Assembly (NCBI GenBank): GCA_026874595.1
Contig: CM049307.1
Span: forward strand, 32,291,862 to 32,355,861
DNA length: 64,000 nt
Reading direction: 5' to 3'
Origin: Sipunculus nudus
Lineage: Eukaryota > Annelida > Sipuncula > Golfingiida > Sipunculidae
In this document: one piece after another, positions 12,331-61,765 of the stretch
How the letters are laid out: every line of letters starts with the position of its first letter
Position numbering within the stretch: position 1 is the first letter of the stretch
Notes under the pieces: model-generated
What the model was told of the DNA's origin: nothing
The model's database searches: none
What the model saw: only the letters and a program-made list of their open reading frames with translations
Program-made: the position numbers and the translations under genes

Positions 12331-12560
12331 TATTTGTAAAATAACACGGATGCAGGACGCTTTAAAATCTGAGCTGACTCGTGAGCAGTGAGCACTGTAT
12401 TTCGCAAGCCGTGACTGGAACTTTCAGTCTAACGTCAGCATCGTCTTACTCTTAGAACAACGATATCTAAGTCAGCTCCTTACTCCTTAGGCCTACTCAC
12501 GCTCCCACACCGAATGATTTGAAAATGAAACGCTTTTTCTTTATATTCTCACTTTTTTAT
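12331..12560 (-). other. 5' flank of the TNF-receptor-like gene
   Basis: This short segment upstream of the start codon is less AT-rich than its surroundings and would hold the 5' UTR and promoter if exon 1 is the first exon. A TGACGT half-CRE-like word is present on the minus strand near 12430. No clear TATA box was identified, and the transcription start cannot be placed. Confidence 0.3.
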
Positions 12561-12779
12561 TTTCATTTTCAAGGAAAACAAATTGTTAGAAGCTGGGTTT
12601 TCCCATGGCCCATGTAGGCCTAAATTTTTCTTGGTCGAACACACGTGCCAAGCCGCGGGATTTCCCCATGCGTCCCGCCCACTCATGGGGAATCCCCATC
12701 GTGCTACCACCGCTGATAGTGAGGGCCCCGCTTGAACTCCCGTAGTGGTGATCACCGTGCCAGTCCGTCCTGACGCTTT

Positions 12780-13425
12780 CTTTCCCGTGCGATATATCAA
12801 TAAGACCATGCTTGATCTTTCACATATTAACAGGGGTGATTGGTACCTCTGAGGGCTCAAAACCTTTCGAATTACAGACCTGCCGAAATTCCAATATGGC
12901 CGCCACAGCACAATGGGTGATTTTCTTTCGTCTCAACAAGAACATGCCTGATCTTTCTCAAATTCACAGGGATGATTGGTACCTGTGAGGGCTTAATACC
13001 TATTCAATTACAGACCTGTCGGAATTCAAGCACAATTGGTGATTTTTTTTCCCGCGTGTTATCTTAATAAGAAATTGCTCGATTTTTCCCATATTCGCAG
13101 CCTGGATGATTGGTACCTATGAGGGCTCCAGACCTGTCGAATTACAGACCTGTTGGAATTGCAATATGGCCGCCAGAACACAATCAGTGATTTTCTTTCC
13201 CGTGCGATATCTCAACAAGATCATATGCCTGATCAAGATTTCTCAAATTCACAGGGATTATTTGGGCCTGAAAAAGGTCAAGACCTGTCGAATTACAGAC
13301 CCATCGGAATACCAGTTTTGCCACCAAAGCACGATAGGTGGTTTTCTTTCTCGCACAATATCTCAACAAGAATTAACATGCTTGATCTTTCTCAGACTTA
13401 AGCCTTTTTAAGGACCTGGTTTTGT
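12780..13425. repeat. Tandem array, ~125-170-bp units (ATTACAGACCTG family)
   Basis: Four to five units share, in order, 'ATTACAGACCTG.CGGAATTCCAATATGGCCGCC', 'ACAATNGGTGATTTTCTTTC', 'CAACAAGA.CATGCCTGATC' and 'TCTCAAATTCACAGGGATGATTGG'. The same family recurs at 15415-15880. The overlapping open frames on both strands here are by-products of the repeat. Confidence 0.85.
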
Positions 13426-13559
13426 GACACAAAAACAATTATATGTCTCATCTCACGACGGGCCTTATATACTTTCCCAATTTTGAGGGGAAAAATGTAC
13501 CTCTTCAAAAGTATGGTGTTTGGGCCTAACTTAAATCCTGGATTTCTAAAGATTTGACC

Positions 13560-14720
13560 TCGAATGATGATCAAGATAACCAGATTATGATCTGATCTGA
13601 GATTTTACTCTGCCTGATTTGACCTTGAAGATCCAGGTGAAGGTCACTAGCTTTCGAGCTCCCTTAAGGAATTTGATTAAAACAATTAGTGTTTCAAATT
13701 TGAGGAAAAAATATGTGATAGGCCTACTTAAAAAGTTAATAAGTTCACAGGTAATTCTATTTCGGCCTTTTATTATCGGCCACACAAAATGTTTATTACA
13801 ACCTAATTTGACCTTGATGATGAAGGAAGAGGTCACCGGATTTTTAACTTGTCTGAGATATTGGTAGAGACATTTCACAAGACAAATTTCATGAAAATAT
13901 ATCAAGTGGTTCAAAAGTTATAGGTTTCGAAAATGATTTCTACCCTCGCTGATTTGACCTCAAAAATCGTGGACAAGGTCGCCGGTTTTCGAGCTCCTTT
14001 TGATTTAAAAAAATTAGTGTTTTCAAATTTGAGGAAAGTATATGCACTTCCTAAAAAGTTAACAGGTTCACAAATAATTCTATTTCGGCCTATTTGACCT
14101 TGATGATGAAGGTCAAGGTCACCGTTTCTTTGACTTGTCCGAGATATTGGTATAGACAATTCACAAGTGGAATGTCATGAAAATATATCAAGTGTTTCAA
14201 AAGTTATAACGTTAAAAAATAATTTCTATCCTGGCTGATTTTACCTTGAAGATCGTGGTCAAGGTCCCCGGTTTTCGAGCTCCTCAAGGGACTTGATTTA
14301 AACAATTAGTGTTTCAAATCTGACGAGAAATATGCGCTACTTCTATAGGCCTAGTTATGGGGTTCGTAAATAATTCTGTTTCGGCCTATTTGACCTTGAT
14401 GTTGAAGGTCATGGTCACCAGTTTTTGAACTTGTCCGAGATTTTGGTACAGACATTTCACGAGTCGAATTTCATGAAAATATATTTGGTGGTTCAAATGT
14501 CATAATGGTCACAAATATTTTCCTATTTGACCTTGAAGATCAAGGTCACCAGTTCTCGAGCTCCTTAAAGAACGTGTCTAAAACAATTAGTGTTTCAAAT
14601 TTGAGGAAAAATATGCGATACTTCAAAAGTTATGGGATTCACCAAAAATTCTATTTCGGTCTATTAGACCTTGATGATGGTAAAGGTTACCGGTTTTCTA
14701 CGCTCTGAACACAGCGCGTG
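13560..14720. repeat. ~300-bp tandem array with TGACCT/AGGTCA half-sites
   Basis: About four units share 'GATTTGACCTTGAAGATC', 'AAGGTCACCGGTTTTCGAGC', 'AACAATTAGTGTTTCAAATT', 'ATTCTATTTCGGCC' and 'TCATGAAAATATATCAAGTG'. TGACCTTGATGATGAAGGTCA is an everted pair of half-sites. A diverged partial copy lies at 21955-22290. The open frames at 13585-13914 and 14795-15124 follow the repeat and flank and are not supported as genes. Confidence 0.85.
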
Positions 14721-15375
14721 ACCTCCTGGCCCGGTGACCTTCCATTTATACGCTGTGAGAAATAGCAGGATTTTTCAGGTTTGGCAACACCCAGTCAGTT
14801 TGCGCTGGATAAAGTAAAATCTGATTGGCTCTGTGTGTAAACAAATCTGCAGATCTGGTAGAAGAAATCTGATTGGCTTAGCGTATAAACAAACATAGCT
14901 ATGTTCGGGGCAAGGCCATGTAGCACGCAATACAGGAAATATGCAGACAGTGGGGGATAACTGACCTCAGGCAAGTCAGTACACAGACTGTGTTGAAAGC
15001 TGACGATTGCATCGTGTGGATTCAAATCGGGGTGAAAAAAGTATGTGCTACCAAGCGCTTTCCACAGCAATGTGAAGTGACCCGTACCTCGAAGAACATC
15101 CGTTTGTGCTGGTGATACCTGCAATGTGTTTGGTTAAATATAACGGTGGGGGGAATTCCAGAGGGACAGCACCGCCTGGTGGCCAAACCTGACCGGCAAC
15201 CGCGGTTTAATGCGGCGGGTAGTGTAGCGAATAGTTGAGCGTAGCGTAGCCGCTGTTTATGGAGCGTACCGGTTTTCGAACTCGTCGGAGATTTTGGTAG
15301 AAATAATTTTAATTTAAAATTTCATGAAAAGATATGACACAGACGCCGACGCTGCCGACAGACCAACACTGTCTC
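14721..15375. other. GC-richer segment between tandem arrays
   Basis: It is less AT-rich than its surroundings and shows no recognisable coding region. The end (15270-15350) contains 'GGTTTTCGAACTCGTC.GAGATTTTGGTA' and 'TTTCATGAAAA', words from the 300-bp array, so it is partly a decayed extension of that array. Confidence 0.4.
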
Positions 15376-15398
15376 CCCCCCCCCCCCCCCCCCCCCCA
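15376..15398. repeat. Poly-C tract
   Basis: A run of more than 20 C separates the 300-bp array flank from the second block of the ATTACAGACCTG family. Confidence 0.95.
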
Positions 15399-15414
15399 TG
15401 GGAACTGAGAGATA

Positions 15415-15880
15415 ATTCACAGGGATGATCAGAACATTGGTGCCTATGCAGATGATTGGTGCTTATGAGGACTCCATCTCTATCAATCTACAGACCTGTC
15501 GGAATTCCAATACGGCGACCAGACCACAATCACAGATTTTCAGTTGCAAACATTTTCACAGACCGAATACTTTTGATCTTTCTCAAATTCACAAGGATGA
15601 TTGGCGCCTAGATCAGGAATCCATCCCTCTTGAATTACAGACCTGCTCAAAATCAAATATGGCTACCATGTACCGAAAGACGATCGGAGATTTTCTGACT
15701 CGCACGTTATGACAAACAGACCACAATCGGAGATTTTCTTTCGCACATGTTTTCATGAACAGAATACCTTTGATTTTTGTCAAATTCACAGGATTGATTG
15801 GTGTGTACGAGGACTCGATCCCTCTCGAATAACAGACCTGTCCAAAATCAAATATCGCTGCCAGAGTACAATCGGTGTAC
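15415..15880. repeat. ATTACAGACCTG-family array, second block
   Basis: Three to four units share 'ACAGACCTG', 'CAATCGGAGATTTTC', 'TTTGATCTTTCTCAAATTCACA' and 'GATGATTGG' words with 12780-13425. The block is more diverged than the first one. Confidence 0.75.
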
Positions 15881-15989
15881 TTTATATAAAACTATAAACT
15901 AAACTTTTTACCCATATGTAAACTATAGACCAGCACTACCAAAAAATGCGGGGCCCTCTGAGGACCATTGCCCGACCACATCTAGTTAC

Positions 15990-16880
15990 TGTGTTCGCCA
16001 AAACGAAGTTATGCGGATACTATGTTTTTGACCGGGTTCCGCCGCCGCCGCCGCGTTCGTTTCCGGAGAACTCCTCTGAGACTACAGGACGGATTTTTCC
16101 GAAACTTACACCAATTTTCGGGTCACATGTGAACTGGTGCCTAACCGATTTGCGTTGACCTCTGACCTTTCCTCTCTGCCCAGCGTCTATTTGTGCTTCT
16201 GTTTCCATACATTAACCCACATATCTCGGGAACCGTTTGACCGATCAGGAACATTTTTTTTGTACAAATGTAGCCCTTGGACAGCTTTATTACATACACA
16301 AAAAATGGTGGCACCCCCTGCAACCATTTTTGCACAGCGTCTGTTTGTCTGCCATGGGCTAAAATCACTCATATCTCTGTAGTGGTTTGACTTATCTGCC
16401 TAAAAATTTTGCGTGTTTATACATCTTGGATAGCTTTCTCGATTTTATTGGCAGGTGGCGTCACCTACATTCATGTTAACGCTGCAGACGTTCAGGCTTA
16501 TATCTCAGGACTGGTTGGACATATCTCCCTGAAATTTTGCATGTGTATAGATCTCACATAGCTCTTAATCATACACACAATTGATGGGGCCACCTGCCAT
16601 CATTTTGCACAAGTCCTTCTGTTTGTCTGCTGTGGGATAAAATCACTCATATACATGTAGTGGTTTGACTTTTCTGCCTAAAATTTTGTATATGTATACA
16701 ACTTTGACAGCTTTCTGGATTTGTGGTAGGTGGCGCAACCTACATACACATTTCGGCTGCAGACATCCATGCTAATATGCACACACCTCACTCTATTTCC
16801 CCTTGCCACTCAATGCATGCCTCACTTCACCCATTCCACTCTGATTTTGGCTGATACCAAAATACTCGTATTCTAGTTTC
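15990..16880 (-). mobile_element. Hairpin-ended element with tandem core, copy A (reverse orientation)
   Basis: Read on the minus strand the element ends at 16020-15990 with GTATCCGCATAACTTCGTTTTGGCG, a decayed form of the terminal hairpin seen intact at 62936-62961. Next to it are (CCG)n at 16039-16053 and the complement of ACCCGGTCAAAAACATAG. The other end (about 16855-16880) keeps AGAATACG and TATTTTGG but has lost the GTAGTCG...CGACTAC hairpin. The interior carries the shared ~200-bp units with 'AGATATGAGTGATTTTA', 'GGTGGCGC' and 'GCAGACG'. No protein is encoded, so it is non-autonomous. Confidence 0.75.
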
Positions 16881-17029
16881 TTTATCAGTTCTGGTTATGT
16901 TACCTGACGCTGAACTATATAACATATACATATTACTTCAGTCTTGGTCAGGACAACCCCACCACAAAAGCACTGGTTTACAACGGTAGCCGCTTGCGCC
17001 ACTTGACTTCTGTTGGAGAGACTACAGAC

Positions 17030-17185
17030 CGAAAATACAGGATGACAACGGGCACGATGATTACCTGTATACAAAAACACAAGATGACCATGGGCAGGAT
17101 GACTTACTTGTGTACAGAAATTCAGGCTGACTATTGGCACGATGACTTGCCTGTATACAGAAATACAGGATGACACCTGAAGGAA
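17030..17185. repeat. ~60-bp tandem repeat
   Basis: Three units share 'GATGAC.A.GGGCA.GATGA' and 'CCTGTATACA.AAA.ACAGGATGAC'. The minus-strand open frame over 16895-17206 is created by this repeat. Confidence 0.75.
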
Positions 17186-17199
17186 CCCGATACCTCCCA

Positions 17200-20100
17200 T
17201 CCCCATATAGGAATATTAGGTGAATAATGTGATTTAAATATTAACAATATGTCCCATATTTTTTTCATACACAATTGCCGGTATACATGCACACACTAGC
17301 AATGGATCGAGGCCCCCACTTTGTTTTAACAGTGCATATTGTAACAGTTTTGTTTAAAAGAAACCATCATACATTTTATTCAATGCAAACCTTTTGTTGG
17401 TTCAGATCCACAGTGATATTACTGAAAGTAATTTTGTCTGGCACAATTTTGTATAGCTGACGCTATCGTCGATCTGTGATAGGAATATTTATAGTTTCCA
17501 GGCATGGTCTGGACTCCCGAGAAGCCCATAAGAATTTATTCAATTGCTTTTTGTTAGTGACTGGCGCAATGTGTAAAAACTGTTGCGTCGCCGGCTAGAC
17601 TGAGGGGAAATGTTAGCATTGATGGACTACCCAGGCCGTGTTTGAGAGGAAATGTTAGCATTGCAAGACAATAACTAGCTAGGCGTGTAGCCGGAACTTT
17701 TCTGGTGGCAGTTATGTTTAAACAGGCCTTAATCGTTTCATTGACACGAAGTCTTGTATTGACTAGTAGCTTTGAAATGTTCAACTGCTGGTGACTGCTT
17801 CAAAGAACTGGCTGGCTCAGTGAATTCAAATTATGCATTAAAGGATGATGATATACCGGACTCAATTAAATGGAACTAAGTATTTGTAATTTGTGTGTGT
17901 GTGGGGGGGGGGGGGGAATTGACAAGTTTTGTAGTTTTCTCCTTATTACAATCAAATATCAGTTCAAAAAAATTTTTAAGTTTTCCATTTGCAATTTCTT
18001 ATGGTGACAATTGTGGTTAACTAATAATAAATCATATACACCTAGGCTAGGCTTTACCAGAATTTGTGATGTATCATGTACAAAAAAAAATATTGTTTAC
18101 TTAAATAAGGCACAGGAGTTTCATAAATCACACATGGGAAACAAATTAAAATTACAAATTTATTAATAAAAACTTCACATAATTTCCTCTCTGTCTACTG
18201 AAGGTTGGAAACCAAGTGTACATGTTGAAACATAAAGCATCCTAGAAATGAAATCAGGGCCATAGACTTGCCTGCTGCCCTTGTTCACGCCTCCCACTAC
18301 AATAACAATGGGAATGTTTCGTGATTTTTTATTACTGGCTGCTGAGAATATAGTAAACCCTTTCAAATATAGTAATGTAGGCAAATGAGATACTTATATG
18401 TACCAAGCGTTTACAGAGACCAGTGATTTGCCTTCCCTGTGATTATCTGAGTGCTGATAATCCATGATTAGCTTTCTCAAGTGATGCAGTCTTCTTCCTA
18501 TCATACTTAACTTTTGACATGTTAAAGCTCACCACAAAATAACCCTTCTTCTTTGGTATCTAAGTAACACAAAGAAAACTTACAAATCATAATAGTTCAC
18601 ATGTTGTTAATATCCAGTATTCTGAATCTGTTGTTTATATTTATGATGTCTTTAGTTCCCATCACTTAACATCTGCATAAAATGAAATACCTGCCTCAGT
18701 ATATCCTACACAGGTACAAACAAATATGCACTGAATGTTCTCAGGAGGAATTTAGTATGTTCCTGGCTCTATAAACATTAATGTATCCCAGGTGAGTGTG
18801 ACTCCTTGGATCAAGGATTCTACCATCTCAGGATAACCCTTTGGAAAGAAAGATTTCAAAATGGAATAAAACTTTTTACTCTCAGTAGCTGCCTTTCAAC
18901 ATTTGTCTGCCTAGGAGGGTCCTTTTGCAGTGTTTGTGACCTGCAAGGGTCTTTCAGGTGGAACTCAATGAGAAAACTACACTAGAAAACTACACTACAC
19001 AGTGCTATTTATCTGCAGGCAAAGCATGGCCCATATGTGGGGCCTGCAATAATCCAATGAAGCTGGAAATAAAATTTCTAGATGCAGGTACAGCAAGTGG
19101 AAAGGGACTCTTTGTAACAGGAATGTTTATCACAAGCCGATCCTGGGGAGGCGTCCAGGGGGTCAAGAACCCCTCCCTTTTTTCAGCCACCACAACCTTT
19201 ATGCTGGTTAGAGACCATTTTTTTCGGCTTGGACTCCCACCTTTTTAGGACCTGGGGACCTATTTATCTGATTCCTGGATCCCCCCCCCCCCCGTTTATG
19301 GCTTATATGTTGTTTGTTGGTCCCACTAGTTGGCAATCAGTACGACCGGTCCTTGTAAATAAAATTGAATTTGAACCAGTTATGGTGAAAAACTGTCAAT
19401 GTGATAAAAAGATCACCTGATACAAAGACTTCAAAGGTTTACTTGGCAAATTTGATGCTGCTGCCACCTAATAGTTAGTTTCAAAACTAACCCAACTGCA
19501 CTTAACACGACATGATGAGAAAAAAAATAAAGAAATGCAGTTGGGTAAGAATTGTCCCGGTTAATTAAAATTATATATTAGGCCTTTCCACACACAGTCC
19601 TATGTGTACAGTGTGAGCAGTCTGTCCATCACTGAATGACAGACCTGTCCTACTGATGGTTTAAATTTTTTTCAAATAATATATAATAACTCTTTGCTAG
19701 ATTGTTTTGACAAAATAATACTTAAAACTCACTTTAAAGTATGCAAGCATTTATTTCATTTGTCTTACTCATACCAAAACTACTGTTCACTTGATTTCAA
19801 GTTAATAAGGCACTGTGTATCAAATACTAAGAAAATGTTGATGCTAGTTCTATTGGCACAAGGAAAAATGCCTGAAACCTGGCATTTAACCCTAAAGTCT
19901 TTCAGAAGCTTCTATGAGATCTTAAATAAAGCTGGTTTTCTGTGATATCTAAGATAATGCAAGTTTATTGTACTTTGTTTCATGTGTGATGCTGTATTTT
20001 CTGTAAATGCAGGTATCTGTGATTTCAAACAGAAATTTTCTAGTGTTATTTTCAAGTGGTATGTGTTATCAATGCAAAATACAATATTTTTGTGGTTTGT

Positions 20101-21950
20101 CTAATCTGACTCCCTAGATTTAAAGAATGAGTCTGCTACCTTACACCTTCACCTTCCATAATGACGGTGCCATCCTATACATTAATTATCCTGTGGGAAC
20201 ATGGTCTATATTAATATAACATAATACAAGCAGAGCAAGGCAAACATTTCACGCTGAAGCATATGATCGAGGTTGTAATATTTCATTTACACCATAATCA
20301 ACTATGTGAAAGTTGCTTTTGCAACTGCAAATGCATGAAGTGCCCGTTCAGGGGAAAATCTAAGCAATTGCACATGCAATTGCAATTAAGAGCAAAATAA
20401 TGGGTAACCTTCACGGTAACATGACACTGAGACCAATGTTGAATATGACGATAAAAGCTTTAAATGACCCACAAAATGATGAAGACTGCACATTTTTTTT
20501 ATAATCCTGATCAATATGATTGAGGACAATTAGAATGATACACACAGGCTGGCCGAGTATCATATATGAACTGGGTCACAGCAACTTGATTTAAGAAAAA
20601 GGATATTAACTAGCATCAATGCTTTACAAAAATATAGGAACAACTAATTTGTATGCTAAGACATGACTAAATAACATTTAAGGGAAATAAAGACAGTGGT
20701 CAAATGAAAAAGAGCCTATGTGTTGCCACTTTCCACCAGTTTGAACTAAATCTACAGAAGGTTGTCCTGTTAATGAGCATATGATGCTGAAAGATCGTGA
20801 CTTTATCCCCAAGGTCATTACAAATTGTTGTGAATGGTATTAGGGAAGCCCACTGCATAATGCAATTTGACAGTGTCTTTTAACAAATTTGGCAACTGTT
20901 AGGATTTCAGAAATGGTGAGGTGCAACACTTCTTTACATGATCAATTGACCTGAGACCCCCGCTCTCATTGGTTTGAAGCACAATGCCATACCATGCTCC
21001 CATTGGTCTGATTACAATTCTTGGCCCTGTGCCAGCTCTGGTGAGGAAACCGAGAAGTAAAAGGAAAGATCTGGAACGACTGCTATTTACAACCAAGCAT
21101 TGTGTGAGGAGTATAAGCTTGTATGGTATTCATTAATCTGAAACTGACAAAAACAGGTTTATTTTGTGATGAAATCGTTAAAGGGGCCCAATCACCTATA
21201 AAGCATGTTGAATTGACACGAAAAAATAGCTTTTTTCTTTTAAAATAAATCTGTACCTGCCAAAATATTGCCTTGAAATCATTTGCTTATTCCTATAAAC
21301 GAGTGTTAAAAACAGTGGAGTGGGCGCAATCACAGGTGTCAACATAGACACAGGGCGTGGGGCTGTGTACATTTTTGAGCCACAATGTGTCAAACAGAAG
21401 ATGCCCTGACTGACTTGGCCCAAAAAATGTAATACATGTTCCCTCTGGCTGAAACAAAGCTTGTTGCGATGCTCAATGGGACCTCTGGTCACAAGGCATT
21501 ATTATGGTAAACAGACTCATGTGGATTGTGTTTACCAACACACAGATCCATAATAAGGTGTAAAACAGCCATATGCGAGGTACTGAGCCTGTGTGCTGGG
21601 ATGGTTTTGCTGCGAAACTTTTGTATAACTGAACTGATAGTGTGAAAAAAAATGTATAATATTGTTCCTGATTTTGTCTCTTAAACTGACCTCCAAGCTC
21701 TCTTTAGGTTAAACTCAGATTAATTTCTGTTGCAAAATGAGTCCTGGAAAACTCTCCTTCCCTACAACAATTTGGTCATATTTTTCAAACAATATATGTC
21801 AAGCCATTGAAAATACCCATTCATATTTTTTTTCCTTTAAAACTGCTTTCTAGTGTTACATATCTGCATAGTAAACAAGAGGTTTCTGGCATCATAGATG
21901 CCATAGTATTCTTTACACAAGGCAAACTCCTTCTGAAGCATATATTGACA
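17200..21950. other. Intergenic sequence without recognised features
   Basis: AT-rich sequence lying between the 3' end of the piwi gene and the 5' end of the receptor-like gene. I saw mononucleotide runs (poly-G near 17905, poly-C near 19281), but no gene, RNA or repeat family that I recognise. Short open frames near 18175-18384, 18958-19248 and 20899-21096 lack splice sites or family motifs. Confidence 0.4.
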
Positions 21951-21954
21951 TTTT

Positions 21955-22560
21955 ACAGATTTGACCATGAAAATTAAGGTCAAGGTCATTAGTATCCAAA
22001 CTCCTCCAACAACTTTGTTAAATCACACAATTTTTGGAAAAAAATATAGTTAATTTTAGCTGATTTGACCTTGAAGATCAAGGTCAATGTCCCCATTTTT
22101 CAATTCTTTTTCAAAACATGGCTAAAACAGCTTGTGCAACAATTTTGTGCAAAAAATATGCAGTGCTTCAAAATTTATGTGGGTTCACAATAATCCTGAA
22201 TTTAGGCCACTGAAGGATCAAGCAAATACCATTTTTGAACGTGTCCGAGATCTTGGACTAAAAACATGGGCACCACAAAGTTGAATATCCCCTCACAACA
22301 GGGGCATTATTTGACTGGATGTACTAAATTGTAAGCCTGGTTGGTGTAAAATTAAAGTCAGATGGGCCTGTGACTTTGACACCTAAGAATCAACAGGAAT
22401 TTTTCTCTACTGATAGGTGACCCATATGTGAAAGATGGAAGGTTTGGAATGAAAAGTTTGGTTAAAAATGCCTCTACTAACTGTATAAGGATGTAGGTCC
22501 TCAGACCTTGACCGTGTGACCTAAAAATCAATGGAGTTTTTCATCCTATGATCATAGCTA
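21955..22560. repeat. Diverged copies of the 300-bp and 145-bp families
   Basis: 'GATTTGACCTTGAAGATCAAGGTCA' type text at 21955-22290 matches the array at 13560-14720. From about 22370 the words 'GAAGGTTTGGAATGAAAAGTTTGG' and 'GACCTTGACCGTGTGACC' match the 145-bp family. Both are decayed. Confidence 0.65.
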
Positions 22561-24270
22561 TTCACAGGCACAATCTGATGGAAATTCTATCAGTTTTTTA
22601 ATTATACTGCTAATTTTATTTTCAAGCAGCAGTGAAAAGGTGATAAACTGTGTAAAAACAGCAAGAAAGATCATCGGTCATGCCATCAGTCTTCTGTATG
22701 AGACAAAGCTATCCAAAATCTCGTAACCTGGTTTTCAGATTTTTCCATGCTGCCTATCTTGAGATTGTGTCAGAACAAAACTATTATCTGTCAAATTAAA
22801 AATTATAAAGATATTGTTTCTGTTGTAATTTTTACAAATTGTGGTATCAGTATTTTACAATGGACTTAAGTATGGTCTCTGCATTACCAGAAGGTGGTCA
22901 AAACTTTAGCTGAGTCACAAATGATATGTAAACATTGACTGAAATAAAAGCAGGCATAATGATATACTAAATATTTGGATGCAACTTTGGTAAATCCCTT
23001 GTTAAAGAACAACTTTGTTAACTTAAAATTTGAAGAAAAAAAATCTTTACCCCTCGTTAACACTTACTTTCAAGCTTTGTTGAAATAAACTAAAGCAGAA
23101 GCATATACTTAACAAGATTCTCCACTCAGTTTCAATACTTCAATCTTAACATTATAAACCAAGAATGACCAAATGAAACTAAAAGGTATTAAACTGAGGG
23201 CAACATGATTATAGGGTACTTAAATTAATACAACTAAACTCTTGGCGACTTTCTACCATTGTATTCTTACTTAAAACTGAGTAGGTCTATCTTTAAAACA
23301 ACTTTTACATAAATACTTCATATAAAGTGGAAATACAAAACCCGTAATCTGTAAATTCACAGACAGAAGATACATAAATAAACAAATTTCTATTGAACGA
23401 GCACACTATCCATTGTCCATGGGCTACAATACTAATAGGTTGCTTCACATACATCTCTCAAAGCAATAACTTGGCACCTCAGGGAACTTTAATATGATCA
23501 ATCTCTTGCTTTTAAGGCAATGTTCTGATATATCTTCTTTTTATTTTTTTTAATAAATGTCAAATAAAATAAGACAAAATTAAAAATTTTGGTATAATCC
23601 ACAGAACTTATTTACCAATGTACCATTTTCAACAGCACTTCTGAGAGTTATGGACCTTTACCTTTTCATAACATCAATTATGGTACTAAAACCTTACCTG
23701 AGTCCAGAGGAGTCATTAAAAAAAAGTATTATGGTCTATTGACAATGATACTCCCCTACTATCACCGTCTTATACTGATGTCCCTACTGAACAGCTAACT
23801 GAAAGTTCTACCTCTAAATCATAACAGCAATGCAAGAAGGATAAACAAGAATATGTTGTTTAAAAATACAAAGAAATCCAAATTGAACGCCAAGTTAGCC
23901 AGCTGCAGGACAACTCTGGACGTGCAATGACCTGACCATTTAAACACCAGGCTGCATTTTGTTACACAAACCTTCAAATAAAGCATTCTACTACAAAAAT
24001 GGTCTCTAGTCAAAATGTGTGTAACTCTCATATAAAATGTTTAAACAAATCATGGCTTAATGTTTGCGTGATGGTCCCTATGTTTGGTATCAGCCAAGTG
24101 CCTTTCCTGCTCAAAGTATATGTAGTTAATCTCAACAGTAAAAAGGTAACATTTCCAGTATAAATAACTAAATGAAACCGATGAAGTCCATAAAGCAGAA
24201 CAGGACGGGACAACACTGGCTGCCGATGATGACCAGATGAACACATGATGTGGCGATGCCGGGGGTGTCC
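22561..24270 (-). other. 3' flank and probable 3' UTR of the piwi gene
   Basis: The sequence after the piwi stop codon shows no further coding potential. The 3' UTR probably occupies the upper part, down to about 23515 if the AATAAA at 23540-23545 is used. The lower part (22561-23500) is AT-rich with nothing recognised. Confidence 0.4.
23540..23545 (-). terminator. Candidate poly(A) signal of the piwi gene
   Basis: This is the first AATAAA on the minus strand downstream of the piwi stop codon (24271-24273), giving a 3' UTR of about 0.75 kb. The hexamer is common by chance in AT-rich DNA, so the call is weak. Confidence 0.3.
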
Positions 24271-60860
<36,590 letters not shown>

Positions 60861-61765
60861 CTACAAAATTTAAAAATCACTCAAACAATGTTTACTGATG
60901 ATACTTGTATACAAACTATAAGGAACCTGTATGTATGTTATCAATATATGGGCACTTTCACACAAAAGGTTGAGTGATTAGTCTCACTGGGGAGTAAAAA
61001 CTGAATACCTAACAGAGCAATATTAAGTTTACCCCTGAAAAGGTATATATCTTAGCTAACGGAAACTGTTTAGTATACCATTTTACCTATGAACTAATAA
61101 AAGTTACATTGAATTCAGAAATTCAAACATCCCATATTTTTACAATAATCTTTTTCTCTTCACAGCCCTACATAATTTAAATTTTCGCTCATTGGTTTGT
61201 TCTAATGTCTTTATCTGATGTATTTTATCATGCCCTAAGTGCATGGTAAAAAAAATCTTCAATCACATTTGTTTGTTTTGTGAAATTTTCATATTTTTAT
61301 AAAAATTTAACAGTGCATTTTAATTATGATTAATGGAAGTATGCTGTCAGTCTTTATTCTGACACTGCTCTGGTCAATTAGTAACAGAAATGGTGAGAGA
61401 AGTTGTTCAGCTGTACAGAGTTCAAGAAATCAGGAAATATGTTGATGCCTTAGTCTGTTGTCACTTGATTTATATGATAATGGTTTTTACCAACATTTGT
61501 ACTGGAGAGGACATTATTTTAACATGCACTGTGGAAGAATTCAAAAGGAATATTTTTGTTCCCTCTCTCTCTTGTATTGTTCATGGACCTCTTGAACATA
61601 AAGTGAATCAGTGTCCACCTCATTTTCCAGAGGCAAGTTCATCTGCAACTATTTGGACCTTGTGGTTAAAGGAGCACAAAATAGACATACCCAAGTATCA
61701 GTTATTAAGTATAATGTAAGTCAATTATGACTCCATGATATTAAATGACACCTAAAGCAAGATTA
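60861..61765 (-). other. 5' intron or flank of the piwi gene
   Basis: AT-rich sequence. A plus-strand open frame at 61390-61719 has no family resemblance or supporting context. I found no RG-rich exon or start codon for the piwi gene here. Confidence 0.5.

Noticed and set aside
12549-12911. 120-codon minus-strand open frame upstream of the receptor gene
   Set aside because: Overlaps the start of the ATTACAGACCTG repeat array and shows no domain.
13106-13411. Overlapping frames on both strands
   Set aside because: Produced by the tandem repeat; the peptide repeats follow the DNA period.
15946-16158. Plus-strand frame with a Pro run
   Set aside because: Created by the (CCG)n of the hairpin-ended element.
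18175-18384. Minus-strand frame with IVIVVGG, considered as a Kelch fragment
   Set aside because: A single short hydrophobic word; no Kelch repeat and no splice sites in phase.
20899-21096. GC-richer minus-strand frame considered as a possible exon
   Set aside because: No acceptor/donor pair and no recognisable family.
61390-61719. 109-codon plus-strand open frame near the right end
   Set aside because: No family motif and no promoter or splice context; two short-read-like Cys patterns are not a known domain. Likely chance in intron DNA.
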